DNA of 64,000 nucleotides from G965214625 sp965214625 (GTDB lineage Bacteria > Pseudomonadota > Gammaproteobacteria > Arenicellales > Poriferihabitantaceae): assembly GCA_965214625.1 (NCBI GenBank), contig OZ243962.1, forward strand, positions 620,001 through 684,000. Direction: 5' to 3'. The notes below the pieces were generated by a model, which saw only the letters and a program-made list of their open reading frames with translations, was not told the DNA's origin and ran no database searches. The first letter of the stretch is position 1; every line of letters starts with the position of its first letter. Positions 55,451 to 64,000 of this stretch are shown piece by piece. Position numbers and translations under genes: made by a program.

Positions 55451-56197
55451 CTATCCCTGTGTTGTTGGCTGCTGACCACAAATGGCCAGATAACGACGGA
55501 CAACCGTCGCCATTCCCAAATCAAGACTCTCTACAGTCAGCGCATGCCCGATAGAGACCTCAAGGATTCCCTTGATACTGAGAAAATCGGACAGATTGGC
55601 AAGGTCCAGGTCATGGCCGGCATTCACTCCCAAACCCAAAGACTGTGCGCATTGTGCAGACTGCCGGTATGTTTCCAAACTGGCTTGGAAGTCACCCCCG
55701 GCAAATGCATGGGCATAATTTTCGGTGTAAAGCTCAATGCGATCAAATCCCAGACTGGCCGATGCCTCAATCTGTTTTTTGTCCGGGTCAAGGAACAATG
55801 CGCTCCTGACTTGCACCCGGCTCAATCTGTCGAGACTCGATTCCAGAAGACTCCGCGAACGCATGACATCCCAGCCATGGTCTGACGTGAGTTGATTCGG
55901 GTCGTCCGGTACCAGGGTGCACTGATCCGGCTTGACGGCTTCGATCAGTTGGAGAAAATCTTCAGACGGATAGCCCTCGATATTGAATTCGACTTCCTCG
56001 TATTGTCCTGTCAATCCAGTCAAATCATACACATCCGTTCGTTTTATATGTCGTTCATCCTGCCTCGGATGGACAGTAATACCCTGCACACCGAGCCGAA
56101 TGAATTTTTCCGCATAGTTCACCACATTGGGATAATCCCTTCCCCGGGCATTTCGAAGCAACGCGATTTTATTCAAGTTAACACTTAACCGGGTCAT
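55451..56197 (-). CDS. pdxJ: Pyridoxine 5'-phosphate synthase PdxJ
   Basis: Makes pyridoxine 5'-phosphate from 1-deoxyxylulose 5-phosphate and aminoacetone phosphate (vitamin B6 synthesis). 248 residues, the usual length. N-terminal LSVNLNKIALLRNARG, ITVHPRQDERHI (catalytic region), FNIEGYPSEDFL, CTLVPDDPNQLTSDHGWD, IELYTENYAHAF, LGVNAGHDLDLANL and EVSIGHALTVESL are all PdxJ signatures. It follows the small conserved gene at 56225 after 28 bases on the same strand. Confidence 0.97.
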   Translation of the reverse strand: MTRLSVNLNKIALLRNARGRDYPNVVNYAEKFIRLGVQGITVHPRQDERHIKRTDVYDLTGLTGQYEEVEFNIEGYPSEDFLQLIEAVKPDQCTLVPDDPNQLTSDHGWDVMRSRSLLESSLDRLSRVQVRSALFLDPDKKQIEASASLGFDRIELYTENYAHAFAGGDFQASLETYRQSAQCAQSLGLGVNAGHDLDLANLSDFLSIKGILEVSIGHALTVESLDLGMATVVRRYLAICGQQPTTQG

Positions 56198-56224
56198 TGT
56201 TCTGCATTCTTGTGATGAAGCGGT

Positions 56225-56791
56225 CTAAACCGCATGAAGCAACGATGAGGCACGACTGCATTCCCAATCTGGCTGGAACCCGATCACAGCGACTTTTCCG
56301 GGCAGATGGGGATTAAACAGATAATTGTGCCAATAGGTGACTTGATATTTGTCATCCTCATCACTGATCAGTCGAGTGTCACAGTATAACTGGAATTGCT
56401 GCGTTCCCTGTTCAAAAGTCAAGTTGCATTGCCGGTTGTCTGCCAATTGGCCGACGATCTCGCTGTTCAATGAGAAAACCGCCGTTAATTCCTGATCAAA
56501 TTCATTGGGCCGCTGGTAATAATATTCGGACAAGAATTTGATCGCATTGTCATACCGTATTCTCGGGTCTTCGGTTTTCTGGACCATGAACTTGAATTCA
56601 GTAATCAGTTTTCGCGGTTGTGACTTGATGATCAACACATTGACGGCACGATAGTGGTTCTCACCGCACTGTAAACTGGGCTGCATTCCGACAGATGGTC
56701 TGCCTTGCAACCGGCGCACCGAATGCTGCCGTATTCGACACTGCCAGCCAATAAAGTGACTGTACAACGGATGGACGCCTGTTAATACCAT
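56225..56791 (-). CDS. Conserved proteobacterial protein of unknown function
   Basis: 188 residues. It begins VHPLYSHFIGWQCRIRQHSVRR and continues GRPSVGMQP, then KLITEFKFMVQKTEDPRIRYDNAIKFLSEYYYQ and ends TYWHNYLFNPHLPGKVAVIGFQPDW. I recall a widely conserved proteobacterial hypothetical family with this pattern, so the whole frame from ATG 56791 appears genuine. No catalytic motif, signal peptide or membrane span is evident. It sits just upstream of pdxJ on the same strand and may share its transcript. Function unknown. Confidence 0.75.
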   Translation of the reverse strand: MVLTGVHPLYSHFIGWQCRIRQHSVRRLQGRPSVGMQPSLQCGENHYRAVNVLIIKSQPRKLITEFKFMVQKTEDPRIRYDNAIKFLSEYYYQRPNEFDQELTAVFSLNSEIVGQLADNRQCNLTFEQGTQQFQLYCDTRLISDEDDKYQVTYWHNYLFNPHLPGKVAVIGFQPDWECSRASSLLHAV

Positions 56792-57478
56792 CGCCAGTAT
56801 AGAGCAAGAATCGACATTGCCATTACCGGAATAAAATCCAGATGCGTTTGATCATTGGAAAATCGGGATTCAGTCCGCCTGCAAGCGTCACTGATCCGAT
56901 CAAATTGAACCAACCAACGTAACAAATCAAAAGACAAGGAGGCTTTCCGCCCACAGATTGACTGGGCCACTGCTCTGCATTTTGTTGTCGCATCAACCAA
57001 CCACGATATTTTATCTGTTTTTCAATTCGTGATGAACTTGCTCTACAGAAAAAATGACAGCAAGAGCAGGATACCCTATCGAAAACCGCGCTCGGTTATC
57101 CGGGCAAAATCAGTTCAAGCGGTCCACCACTGACTCTGGAAACGAATTCACTGCCTGAGAGTACGATACGATAGATAGCGGAATGATATATTTCGATGCC
57201 CAAAGGGGCGTCAGGGGCAAATAGTCACGCGACACTCGATACCGCACCGGGAATATTCCCGCCCAGCCACGGTGCAGGAGAGTGATCGATGTATTCCAAT
57301 GCGCATCCATTACCTGCACGCAGAACACGCAACCCTAAACGAACACTTGCCCTGCCGGCTTCGCGGATCAACCGCCCCATCATCCGAACAGACCTGCCGT
57401 CAGATCAACCAGTCGCGCCACACCGCCTTCCCACTCCGGTAAAGCATATCGCTTCTTGGTCAGGTGTTGTGGTCGAGA
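56792..57478. other. Intergenic region of 687 bases, nothing recognised
   Basis: Lies between the end of the methylamine operon and the upstream side of the pdxJ unit. Three short open frames (56782-57000, 57110-57328, 57289-57543) have no domain, ribosome site or coding character. No terminator with a clear U-tract was seen after the methylamine operon. Confidence 0.5.
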
Positions 57479-57865
57479 TTAAAATTTTTTGTATGCTTTC
57501 ATCAAGTCGACCATCGGATGGGCTTTTGACATCTGGAACTTGACCAGCAACTCCCTGGCAATCATGTCCCGATCCTGCTGGTTGTGAGGCAGGTCGATGT
57601 CTTCGGGAACCTGCACCCAACCGTTGATATTGCGATCAAAGACGGCCGGTTTGCCCTCTTCGTAACCCATGTGGACATCTTCCAGCCAATTCAGGTCCCT
57701 CCAGCCCATGATTTCCATGTATTTTTTCAAAAAGGGGGGGCAGCGATCCATATCCGGGACCAGATTGACGTCATATCGGTAACCGATATGTTGACCAATA
57801 TCCTTCTCCCGACTGGTATCCAGCCCGTCGGAAGTTATGTATTTGTCTACATCATTGTCAGTCAT
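57479..57865 (-). CDS. Small acidic protein of unknown function at the end of the mgs operon
   Basis: About 128 residues, rich in Asp, Glu, Trp and Tyr, with no signal peptide or membrane helix, no cysteine cluster (one Cys) and no family that I recognise. Three consecutive ATGs (57871, 57868, 57865) follow AGGAG at 57876-57872; only the last has a normal six-base spacing, so it is taken as start. The stretch PPFLKKYMEIMGWRDLNWLEDVHMGYEEGKP looks globular and probably interaction-prone. It follows mgsC within ten bases, so it is co-expressed with N-methylglutamate synthase and could be an accessory subunit or regulator (inference). Confidence 0.75.
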   Translation of the reverse strand: MTDNDVDKYITSDGLDTSREKDIGQHIGYRYDVNLVPDMDRCPPFLKKYMEIMGWRDLNWLEDVHMGYEEGKPAVFDRNINGWVQVPEDIDLPHNQQDRDMIARELLVKFQMSKAHPMVDLMKAYKKF

Positions 57866-57874
57866 CATCATCTC

Positions 57875-59215
57875 CTAAAAACGGGTCATATCGGGTTGCC
57901 CAACCGTATGCTGTGTGCCAGCCAGCGGAACCTGGGCCAAGGCAGACGCTTCCATTGTCAACGCTGCCAGATCTTCGGGTTCCAGAGAATGTATATTCGT
58001 TTTCCCACAAGCCCGTGCAAGCATCTGCGCTTCGATCGTGAGCGTATGCAGGAAATTGTAGACTCTCTCTGCCGCTTCATCCGGATTGAGACGTTGACGA
58101 AGAACGGGATCCTGAGTCGCCACACCGACAGGGCAACGGCCGGTATGACAATGGTAACAATAGCCTGCCTCGACACCCATTTCCTTTTCAAAATCCGCCT
58201 CCGGGATGGCTTTATTGCAGTTCAATGCCATCAAGGCAGAATGGCCGATCGCCACGGCATCGGCACCCAGCGCCAGTGCTTTGGCCACATCGCCCCCATT
58301 TCGGATACCGCCGGCATACACCAACGAGATCTCATCTGATTTGCCGACATCTTCCAGTGCACGACGCGCCTGCCGGATAGCCGCAATACCTGGGACACCG
58401 GTTTCTTCCGTTGCCAGATGGGGCCCTGCTCCGGTTCCTCCTTCCATGCCATCAATGTAAATCGAATCCGGCCCCGTTTTTGCGGCCATTCGGACATCAT
58501 CATACACCCTGGCGGCACCCAGTTTCAGTTGTATCGGGATCTCGCCATTGGTCGCTTCACGAATTTCATTAATCTTCAATGCTAGGTCATCCGGTCCCAA
58601 CCAGTCAGGATGCCGTGCCGGGGAACGTTGGTCAATTCCCGCCGGGAGAGAACGCATTTCAGCGACCTGATCGGTGACCTTCTGCCCCATCAGGTGACCA
58701 CCCAGTCCGACCTTGCAGCCCTGGCCGATAAAGAACTCCACACAATCCGCCAACCGCAGATGATTCGGATTGAAGCCGTAACGTGACTGGATACACTGAT
58801 ACATCCACTTCTCAGAATATCGGCGCTCATCCGGTATCATGCCGCCCTCGCCGGAGCAAGTCGCCGTCCCGGCCATGGTCGCACCGCGGGCCAGTGCTGT
58901 TTTTGCTTCATATGACAAGGCACCGAAACTCATCCCGGTAATATAGACCGGAATATCCAGCACCAAGGGTCTTTTTGCCTTGGGTCCAATGATTGTTTGG
59001 GTCAGGCACTTCTCACGATAGCCTTCAATGACGAAACGGGTCAACGTCCCCGGCATGAAAGTCAGGTCATCCCATGTCGGAATTTTTTTGAATAACGAAA
59101 ACCCCCGCATGCGATAGCGTCCCAGTTCGGACTTGATGTGAATATCATCAATGACCCGGGGAGGAAAAATAAAACTTTCTCCGAGAAGATTTGTATCTCT
59201 ATTTACTTTAGACAT
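57875..59215 (-). CDS. mgsC: N-methylglutamate synthase subunit C (glutamate synthase large-domain homologue)
   Basis: 446-residue FMN/Fe-S protein homologous to the central GltB domain and to rhizobial GlxD. It joins the methylamine group (from gamma-glutamylmethylamide) to 2-oxoglutarate to give N-methylglutamate. Visible: VYITGMSFGALSYEAKTALARGA (FMN barrel), IQLKLGAARVYDD, DGMEGGTGAGPH, VYAGGIRNGGDVAKALALGADAV and the 3Fe-4S cysteines in CYHCHTGRCPVGVATQ. Third of mgsABC; the gap to mgsB is 33 bases. Confidence 0.9.
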   Translation of the reverse strand: MSKVNRDTNLLGESFIFPPRVIDDIHIKSELGRYRMRGFSLFKKIPTWDDLTFMPGTLTRFVIEGYREKCLTQTIIGPKAKRPLVLDIPVYITGMSFGALSYEAKTALARGATMAGTATCSGEGGMIPDERRYSEKWMYQCIQSRYGFNPNHLRLADCVEFFIGQGCKVGLGGHLMGQKVTDQVAEMRSLPAGIDQRSPARHPDWLGPDDLALKINEIREATNGEIPIQLKLGAARVYDDVRMAAKTGPDSIYIDGMEGGTGAGPHLATEETGVPGIAAIRQARRALEDVGKSDEISLVYAGGIRNGGDVAKALALGADAVAIGHSALMALNCNKAIPEADFEKEMGVEAGYCYHCHTGRCPVGVATQDPVLRQRLNPDEAAERVYNFLHTLTIEAQMLARACGKTNIHSLEPEDLAALTMEASALAQVPLAGTQHTVGQPDMTRF

Positions 59216-59248
59216 TATGATTATCCCCTATCTGTCGTTTCATCAGTG

Positions 59249-60088
59249 CTAAAGCACCAGTTTCTTCTCTGTCGGTTCCAAATTGTCATAGTTCCAGAGT
59301 TGCTTGCCGGAGATGAATTTTTTCATGTTGGACACGCCGCAAGCCGGTTCGATATCGTACATTGCCAATTTCGATGTTAGCCACTTGAGATCAATATCAG
59401 TCATCTCACCCGGTACGCAATCAACACCAAGATCTTCGACTTTTCCGCCAACAAAGATCGTTCCGTCATACATCGAATCACCCAGGTTTTTTCCGGCATC
59501 ACCGCAGATAATCATCCGTCCGCGCTGCATCATGAATCCAGAGAACGCACCGGTCCGGCCACCCACGATGATCGTCCCGCCTTTCTGATCAATACCGGTA
59601 CGGGAACCCACATCGCCCCGACAAACTAGGTCACCGCCCCGTATCGCCGCACCGAAAGTTGACCCGGCATTGTTGTCAATCAACACCGTGCCTGCCATCA
59701 TGTTTTCTGCACATGACCAACCCACTCTCCCGGTAATATGCACATTGGGGCCATCAATCAGACCACAACCAAAGTAACCCAGGCTACCTTCGAACTTGAG
59801 ATTGACCCGGTTGAGAAAACCAACCCCGACACCGTGCCGGGCACGTGGATTCTTGACCGTAATGGTTCCATGACCGGACTCCAGCAACTCTCTGATTTTC
59901 AGGTTGATCTGCGTCGTTTCCATCTCAATGGCATCAAACTCGGCGGCTTTATCGAAATCCACTTCATAAGCCCACGGATAAACATAATTCTCGTCTTCGG
60001 TGGCATTGAAAAAACGCTGCTGTGTGCGCCCGGCAAGTTGCTCGATATGCAACCCCATATCATGCGACTTGTGCTCTACGCTTGCCAT
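59249..60088 (-). CDS. mgsB: N-methylglutamate synthase subunit B (GXGXG domain)
   Basis: 279-residue protein homologous to the C-terminal GXGXG beta-helix of glutamate synthase (GlxC-like). Regularly spaced glycine-rich turns are evident, such as GHGTITVKNPRARHGVGVGFL, GYFGCGLIDGPNVHITGRVGWSCAENM and RTGIDQKGGTIIVGGRTGAFSGFMMQRGRMIICGDAGKNLGDSMYDG (listed in pieces). Overlaps the mgsA stop by 13 bases, so it is translationally coupled. Structural or ammonia-channel role in the MgsABC complex. Confidence 0.88.
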   Translation of the reverse strand: MASVEHKSHDMGLHIEQLAGRTQQRFFNATEDENYVYPWAYEVDFDKAAEFDAIEMETTQINLKIRELLESGHGTITVKNPRARHGVGVGFLNRVNLKFEGSLGYFGCGLIDGPNVHITGRVGWSCAENMMAGTVLIDNNAGSTFGAAIRGGDLVCRGDVGSRTGIDQKGGTIIVGGRTGAFSGFMMQRGRMIICGDAGKNLGDSMYDGTIFVGGKVEDLGVDCVPGEMTDIDLKWLTSKLAMYDIEPACGVSNMKKFISGKQLWNYDNLEPTEKKLVL

Positions 60089-61011
60089 ACTCTTACCTCC
60101 CCTTCATACGGATCAACCGTTTCAATTTCGTTGGGAAAAACACTTCGGATCGCCACTTCTTCAGAGGCCAGCCCGACAAAATCCTCACTTTCATATAACA
60201 CCATGGGTTTGGCTGCCATGACATCCTTGGCCATGCCCAGCTGATCACTGGTGGCCACCAGGTAGGTAAAAACACCATCCAGTTCATCCACCGACCGAGT
60301 CATGGCTTCTTCCAGATCATCACCCCGGTCAATCCGGTTAGCAATATAGACCGCAATCAATTCAGAATCGCAGTTGGACATGAACCGATGGCCAAGTCGC
60401 TCCATCTCACGACGAAAAGTCCAGTAATTGGTCAGCTGTCCATTATGGACCACGGAGATATCATTGAACGGATAGGCCCAGTACGGATGCGCAGAGCGAA
60501 TATCAACGTCAGACTCGGTCGCCATCCGGGTATGTCCGATGCCATGGGTTCCCTGGAACCCGGACAGATCGTACTGCTCCGATACCAGCGTCGCATCTCC
60601 CAAGTCCTTGATCAGTTCAAGTCCTCGTCCGATCGACAGGATTTCAGTATCCTTGATGTCCTCCACATAATCCGCCAGCTTTCTCATGTCACCATCGTAC
60701 GAAAAAAGATAACGGTGGGAGTATTCGGTCACTGCATCCCGATCAACCACGTTGACACCCAGGCTCTTGAGTCGTTTATCAATCTCCTGTTGCCGTTCAA
60801 CAACCTGCTGGTGGATATCAAACCCATGTTTCATATCCTCTTGCTCTGCCACTTTAACCCGCATCACGTATTGATTGTCCTGCGGCACACCATACAGCGC
60901 AAAACCGGTGGAATCGGGACCTCTATGTTTCAATGACTGAAGCATCGATGTCATCTCGGCACCAACAGCCGAATGCTTCCCCCGATGGATAAGTCCTGCA
61001 ATACCGCACAT
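60076..61011 (-). CDS. mgsA: N-methylglutamate synthase subunit A (class II glutamine amidotransferase)
   Basis: 311-residue class II amidotransferase with the catalytic Cys2 exposed after Met removal (MCGIAGLIHRG), then HRGPDSTGFALYG, GIGHTRMATESDVDIRSAHPYW and VVHNGQLTNYW. In MgsABC this subunit removes methylamine from gamma-glutamylmethylamide; the same fold in GlxB uses glutamine. First gene of mgsABC, 120 bases after gmaS. The role in methylamine metabolism is inferred from the gmaS neighbour and the three-subunit split. Confidence 0.9.
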   Translation of the reverse strand: MCGIAGLIHRGKHSAVGAEMTSMLQSLKHRGPDSTGFALYGVPQDNQYVMRVKVAEQEDMKHGFDIHQQVVERQQEIDKRLKSLGVNVVDRDAVTEYSHRYLFSYDGDMRKLADYVEDIKDTEILSIGRGLELIKDLGDATLVSEQYDLSGFQGTHGIGHTRMATESDVDIRSAHPYWAYPFNDISVVHNGQLTNYWTFRREMERLGHRFMSNCDSELIAVYIANRIDRGDDLEEAMTRSVDELDGVFTYLVATSDQLGMAKDVMAAKPMVLYESEDFVGLASEEVAIRSVFPNEIETVDPYEGEVRVWQA

Positions 61012-61131
61012 AGCTCACAATCCTCTTATTAAGATAATTTTCACGCAAATGGATTCAAAGCGCCCTGGCTACACCCGGGCACTTTGTTTCACCCAAATCC
61101 AACAAATACCGCTTGTCTTGGTCAAAACCCA

Positions 61132-62649
61132 CTAGGGCAGGCAATCCATATATTCCTCGATGTCCCAGTCCGTAGTCGTTGCCATGAACTTTTCCCACTC
61201 ATCATTCTTGTACCAGTGAAACACCTTGTACATTTCGCCTGGCATCGCGGATTTGACGACTTCGTCTTGACTCAGCCTGTCGAGGGCTTCGCCCAACGAC
61301 ATCGGCAATTTCTTGACGATTTTACCCGCTTCCATCGCCTCGTAAATATTACGCTCTTCCGGCTGCCCCGGATCAAGATCGTTACTGATGCCATCGTCGA
61401 AAGCCTTGAGCAATCCTGCGCCCATCAAATACGGATTCACCATTGAATCGACCGCCCGATACTCAAATCGACCTGGTGCCGAGACCCGCATGCCGGTTGT
61501 CCGGTTCTGAAATCCCCAATCGGCAAACACCGGTGCCCAGAAACCCGTATCCCACAGTCGTCGGTAGGAATTCACCGTGGAACATCCGATGGCGGTCAGG
61601 GCACCCAGATGGTGCATGATGCCGCCGATCGCCTGCAGGCCAATCTTGCCTGGCATCTGCGGATCATCGGTATCCGGCATAAAGGTATTTTCACCGCCTT
61701 CCTTATAGGTGAAATTGTCCGCCATACCTGGCAATGACTCTTGGCCGAGCTTGTTCAGTCGCTCTTCACCGCCTCGCCACAAGGACACATTGGTATGACA
61801 GCCGGAGGCCGAAACACCCATAAACGGCTTCGTCATGAAACAGGCAATCAGATTGTGCTCCCGTGCCACCTGGGCACAGATCTGGCGATAGGTGGCCAAC
61901 CGGTCGGAATTGCGCAACACATCATCGAACTGCCAATTCAGTTCAAGTTGACCCGGTGCATCCTCATGGTCACCCTGGATCATGTCCAGCCCCATTTGCC
62001 GTGCATACGTAATCACCTGCATGGAAACCGGGCGCAATGACTCAAACTGGTCAATATGGTAACAATAGGGATTGGAGAATCCGCCGTCCGGTTTGCCGTC
62101 GGCACCCCGTTTCAGCCACATCATTTCAGGTTCAGTTCCGGCTCTCAGCTCCAGCCCGAACTTTTCCTTGAATTGATCGTGGAAAATGCGCAGATTCCCG
62201 CGACAATCAGAATCAAGGTGCCCGCCCGGATTGTGTTTTTCCTCGCGATTGCGAAAGCAGGTACAAAATACCCGGGCAACCCGCTTGTCCCAAGGCAATT
62301 GGCAGAAGGTCTCCGGGTCGGGGATCCCCACCAGTTCGGCAGACTCCGGCCCATAGCCAATATAATTGCCATGACGGTCGATGAACAGATTGGCCGTGGA
62401 ACCATAGACCAGCTGAAACCCCCTTTCCGCAGCCCGCTCCCAGTGATCTGCAGGGATTCCCTTGCCGACAATTCGACCGGTCACCGAAATAAACTGATAA
62501 TAAATATACTCGATACCCAGTTCATTGATCTTCTCGCGCACGGCTTCGACTTGCGCGGACCGGCCTGCGGCATTGACGTGGCGCTCAAGATCAGTCGAAG
62601 TCTGTGCTCCGGTCGTTGAGCGCTTGGGGGTTACTTTCTCATTTGCCAT
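61132..62649 (-). CDS. gmaS: Gamma-glutamylmethylamide synthetase (glutamine synthetase family)
   Basis: Joins methylamine to glutamate using ATP, the first step of the N-methylglutamate pathway. 505 residues, of which about the first 40 are a charged extension not found in typical 440-residue GmaS proteins. Glutamine synthetase motifs: RAGTEPEMMWL (metal-binding Glu), GDHEDAPGQLELNW, FMTKPFMGVSASGCHTNVSLW (ATP site) and RVSAPGRFEYRAVDSMVNPYL. A strong AGGAGG lies just before ATG 62649. Upstream of mgsABC; rhizobial GlnT next to glxBCD is the main alternative annotation. Confidence 0.88.
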   Translation of the reverse strand: MANEKVTPKRSTTGAQTSTDLERHVNAAGRSAQVEAVREKINELGIEYIYYQFISVTGRIVGKGIPADHWERAAERGFQLVYGSTANLFIDRHGNYIGYGPESAELVGIPDPETFCQLPWDKRVARVFCTCFRNREEKHNPGGHLDSDCRGNLRIFHDQFKEKFGLELRAGTEPEMMWLKRGADGKPDGGFSNPYCYHIDQFESLRPVSMQVITYARQMGLDMIQGDHEDAPGQLELNWQFDDVLRNSDRLATYRQICAQVAREHNLIACFMTKPFMGVSASGCHTNVSLWRGGEERLNKLGQESLPGMADNFTYKEGGENTFMPDTDDPQMPGKIGLQAIGGIMHHLGALTAIGCSTVNSYRRLWDTGFWAPVFADWGFQNRTTGMRVSAPGRFEYRAVDSMVNPYLMGAGLLKAFDDGISNDLDPGQPEERNIYEAMEAGKIVKKLPMSLGEALDRLSQDEVVKSAMPGEMYKVFHWYKNDEWEKFMATTTDWDIEEYMDCLP

Positions 62650-62775
62650 GCTTCATCCTCCTAAAAAATTTTAATGGATTGTTTGGAGAATCAATTTTTC
62701 TCCGAATACGATTATTGTCTTCAATTCAACCACGGGATTCAATTTTATTGCGGTCATTACCGATCACCAACGGAT

Positions 62776-64000
62776 TCAACTCCACGGGAAAGGGCTGTTT
62801 GAGACCGGATGCAGTTTCCCTTCCCGATAACGTGAAAACCGGAACGGCTCGAGCAGGCAATGCGCACCACCGAGCAACTCACTGGCGACCAGCTTGCCGA
62901 CTCCGATCATCTTGTAGCCATGGTTGGAATCCGCAATGAAATAGCAGTTCTCCCGAAATCGATCAAACACCGGGAAACTGTCCGGCGTGAAGGCACCGAT
63001 CCCGCCGGAAGGTTCCTTGCTGTACTTTCCGATCTGGCCCTCAAAACGTTTTTGACAGTGCGCCAACGCCGATGTCCACATATGTGCAAAGTCATCCCCG
63101 ACCACAAACTCGGGCGAATCCACCCCATACGGATCAACATTCACCTTGTCGGGATGGGTTTCAACCTTAAACGGCGCCGCGCCTCCCTGTACCCCGTTAA
63201 AATGAAAGTCCGGCTTGTAATAGATACCCCACATCCGATCGGTGATCAGTGACCCGTCCACGCAGGAATACAGCGGGGCATCCGAATCGACATGGATCAC
63301 CGGGGGCATGTCACCCTGATTGGTTTTTTGCAAATTGGGATCCACCCCCAATGTCCCCTCCTGGAGCGACCAGTAAACCCACATCGGGACATCCGCATGG
63401 AGCTGTCCGTCAGCCCCCTTGATATCGACAGTCCTGGGCAATTCAAGCAGGTCCCAAAGCTGCTTGGCCCAAGGCCCCGGAGCCACAATAAGCTGATCAC
63501 AGCCAATCGATCCCCGGTCGGTGATCACCGACTTGATGGCCTGCGTCCCGTCACTGTCAAAGCCGGTCACAGTGACACCGGTTAGGATCCTGACGCCTTC
63601 CGCCTCGGCTTTCCCCGCCAGCCCGTACAGTGATTTGGTGTTGTTCGCGTAGCCGCCTTTCTTTTCATGCAAAACCGAGGTAATCGATTGTGCCTGCCAG
63701 TCATGGAACAGCCCCTGCATGTATTGTCTGCTGGCCGCTTCGCCTTCAATAAAAACGGATTCGTAGCCAATTTCCCTTTGCTGTTGCGCGATTGAGGCCA
63801 CATCCTCGAACATACTCTGGGGACTGATCTGCATATAACCCACCGGATGGTAGCTGTAGGCCTTGGTATCACTTTCCCAGACCTCGACACACTGCGCCAT
63901 CAATTCACGCATCGCCGGTTGATAATAGTTGTTCCTGACCACCCCGCAGGCGATCCCCGAGGCTCCGGCACCGATGGATGTCTTGTCGATCACCAGGATG
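62776..64000 (-). CDS. SoxB/DAO-type FAD oxidoreductase, N-terminus cut by the window edge
   Basis: At least 407 residues of an FAD amine oxidoreductase; the first ~30 residues with the GxGxxG motif are beyond the right edge. Reading starts ILVIDKTSIGAGASGIACGVVRNNYYQPAM, a pattern like the R-N-x-Y region of sarcosine oxidase subunit beta. The C-terminus has SGGIGAFTPDSFPVFDRFRE and SNHGYKMIGVGKLVASELLGG, the second FAD contact. It could be the catalytic subunit of N-methylglutamate dehydrogenase (MgdA-like) or a sarcosine/dimethylglycine dehydrogenase. It precedes gmaS on the same strand by 126 bases. Confidence 0.85.
   Translation of the reverse strand, partial: ILVIDKTSIGAGASGIACGVVRNNYYQPAMRELMAQCVEVWESDTKAYSYHPVGYMQISPQSMFEDVASIAQQQREIGYESVFIEGEAASRQYMQGLFHDWQAQSITSVLHEKKGGYANNTKSLYGLAGKAEAEGVRILTGVTVTGFDSDGTQAIKSVITDRGSIGCDQLIVAPGPWAKQLWDLLELPRTVDIKGADGQLHADVPMWVYWSLQEGTLGVDPNLQKTNQGDMPPVIHVDSDAPLYSCVDGSLITDRMWGIYYKPDFHFNGVQGGAAPFKVETHPDKVNVDPYGVDSPEFVVGDDFAHMWTSALAHCQKRFEGQIGKYSKEPSGGIGAFTPDSFPVFDRFRENCYFIADSNHGYKMIGVGKLVASELLGGAHCLLEPFRFSRYREGKLHPVSNSPFPWS

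Noticed and set aside
55445..55459. CAGGG-N5-CCCTG inverted repeat at the end of pdxJ as a terminator
   Set aside because: It lies mostly inside the gene end, has a five-pair stem and no U-tract on either strand.

Overview
The window reads as part of the chromosome of a free-living, probably marine, gammaproteobacterium with moderate GC (I estimate the low fifties percent by eye; not computed). Gammaproteobacterial housekeeping genes are present: dnaK/grpE behind a sigma-32-type promoter, erpA, gshB, gmhA, pncB and pdxJ. The accessory genes are mainly for taking up and oxidising the small organic sulfur and nitrogen compounds released by marine algae: trimethylamine, TMAO, methylamine, betaine-like amines, probably dihydroxypropanesulfonate, and peptides. 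I saw no rRNA, tRNA, CRISPR array or intact insertion sequence.

Layout. 1-2.7 kb: dnaK (cut by the window edge), grpE and erpA on the minus strand. 2.9-6.0 kb: a GMC flavoprotein oxidoreductase and a fold-type I PLP enzyme. 6.0-6.2 kb: an unexplained nested inverted-repeat structure. 6.4-12.8 kb: a TRAP transporter followed by a histidinol-dehydrogenase-like enzyme, an SDR and a zinc alcohol dehydrogenase, the gene content of the hpsKLM-hpsNOP route for 2,3-dihydroxypropane-1-sulfonate (DHPS). 12.8-18 kb: a DUF6314 protein, a membrane desaturase, a HotDog thioesterase, a remnant of a Bat-type operon (DUF4381 plus a TPR protein, with no von Willebrand A proteins), YfcH and an FMN reductase. 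18.7-24.3 kb: a complete oppABCDF peptide importer. 24.8-31.6 kb: a PuuB-like FAD oxidase, a second GMC oxidoreductase and a full-length 5-oxoprolinase. 32-40.6 kb: pncB, a prpE-gshB-gmhA-PLP enzyme operon, and divergent enoyl-CoA hydratase and MFS genes.

The last third (41-64 kb) is centred on methylated amines. Tmm oxidises trimethylamine to TMAO, and Tdm (DUF1989 zinc domain plus GcvT-like folate domain) demethylates TMAO to dimethylamine and formaldehyde; a TmoW-like ABC ATPase is divergent from them. gmaS, mgsA, mgsB and mgsC carry methylamine through gamma-glutamylmethylamide to N-methylglutamate, and a SoxB/DAO-like flavoprotein cut by the right edge could oxidise N-methylglutamate. 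Dimethylamine monooxygenase, which would join the two halves, is not in the window.

The most novel unit is a second DUF1989-GcvT protein (45.7-48.1 kb). It keeps all four candidate zinc ligands of Tdm, but it heads its own operon with a betaine-type ABC importer, whose permease has an unusual N-terminal extension, and an alpha/beta hydrolase. Two SDR genes are divergent from it. I read this as a candidate uncharacterised demethylation system for another methylated amine. A small, unrecognised protein that ends the mgs operon is a second candidate novelty.
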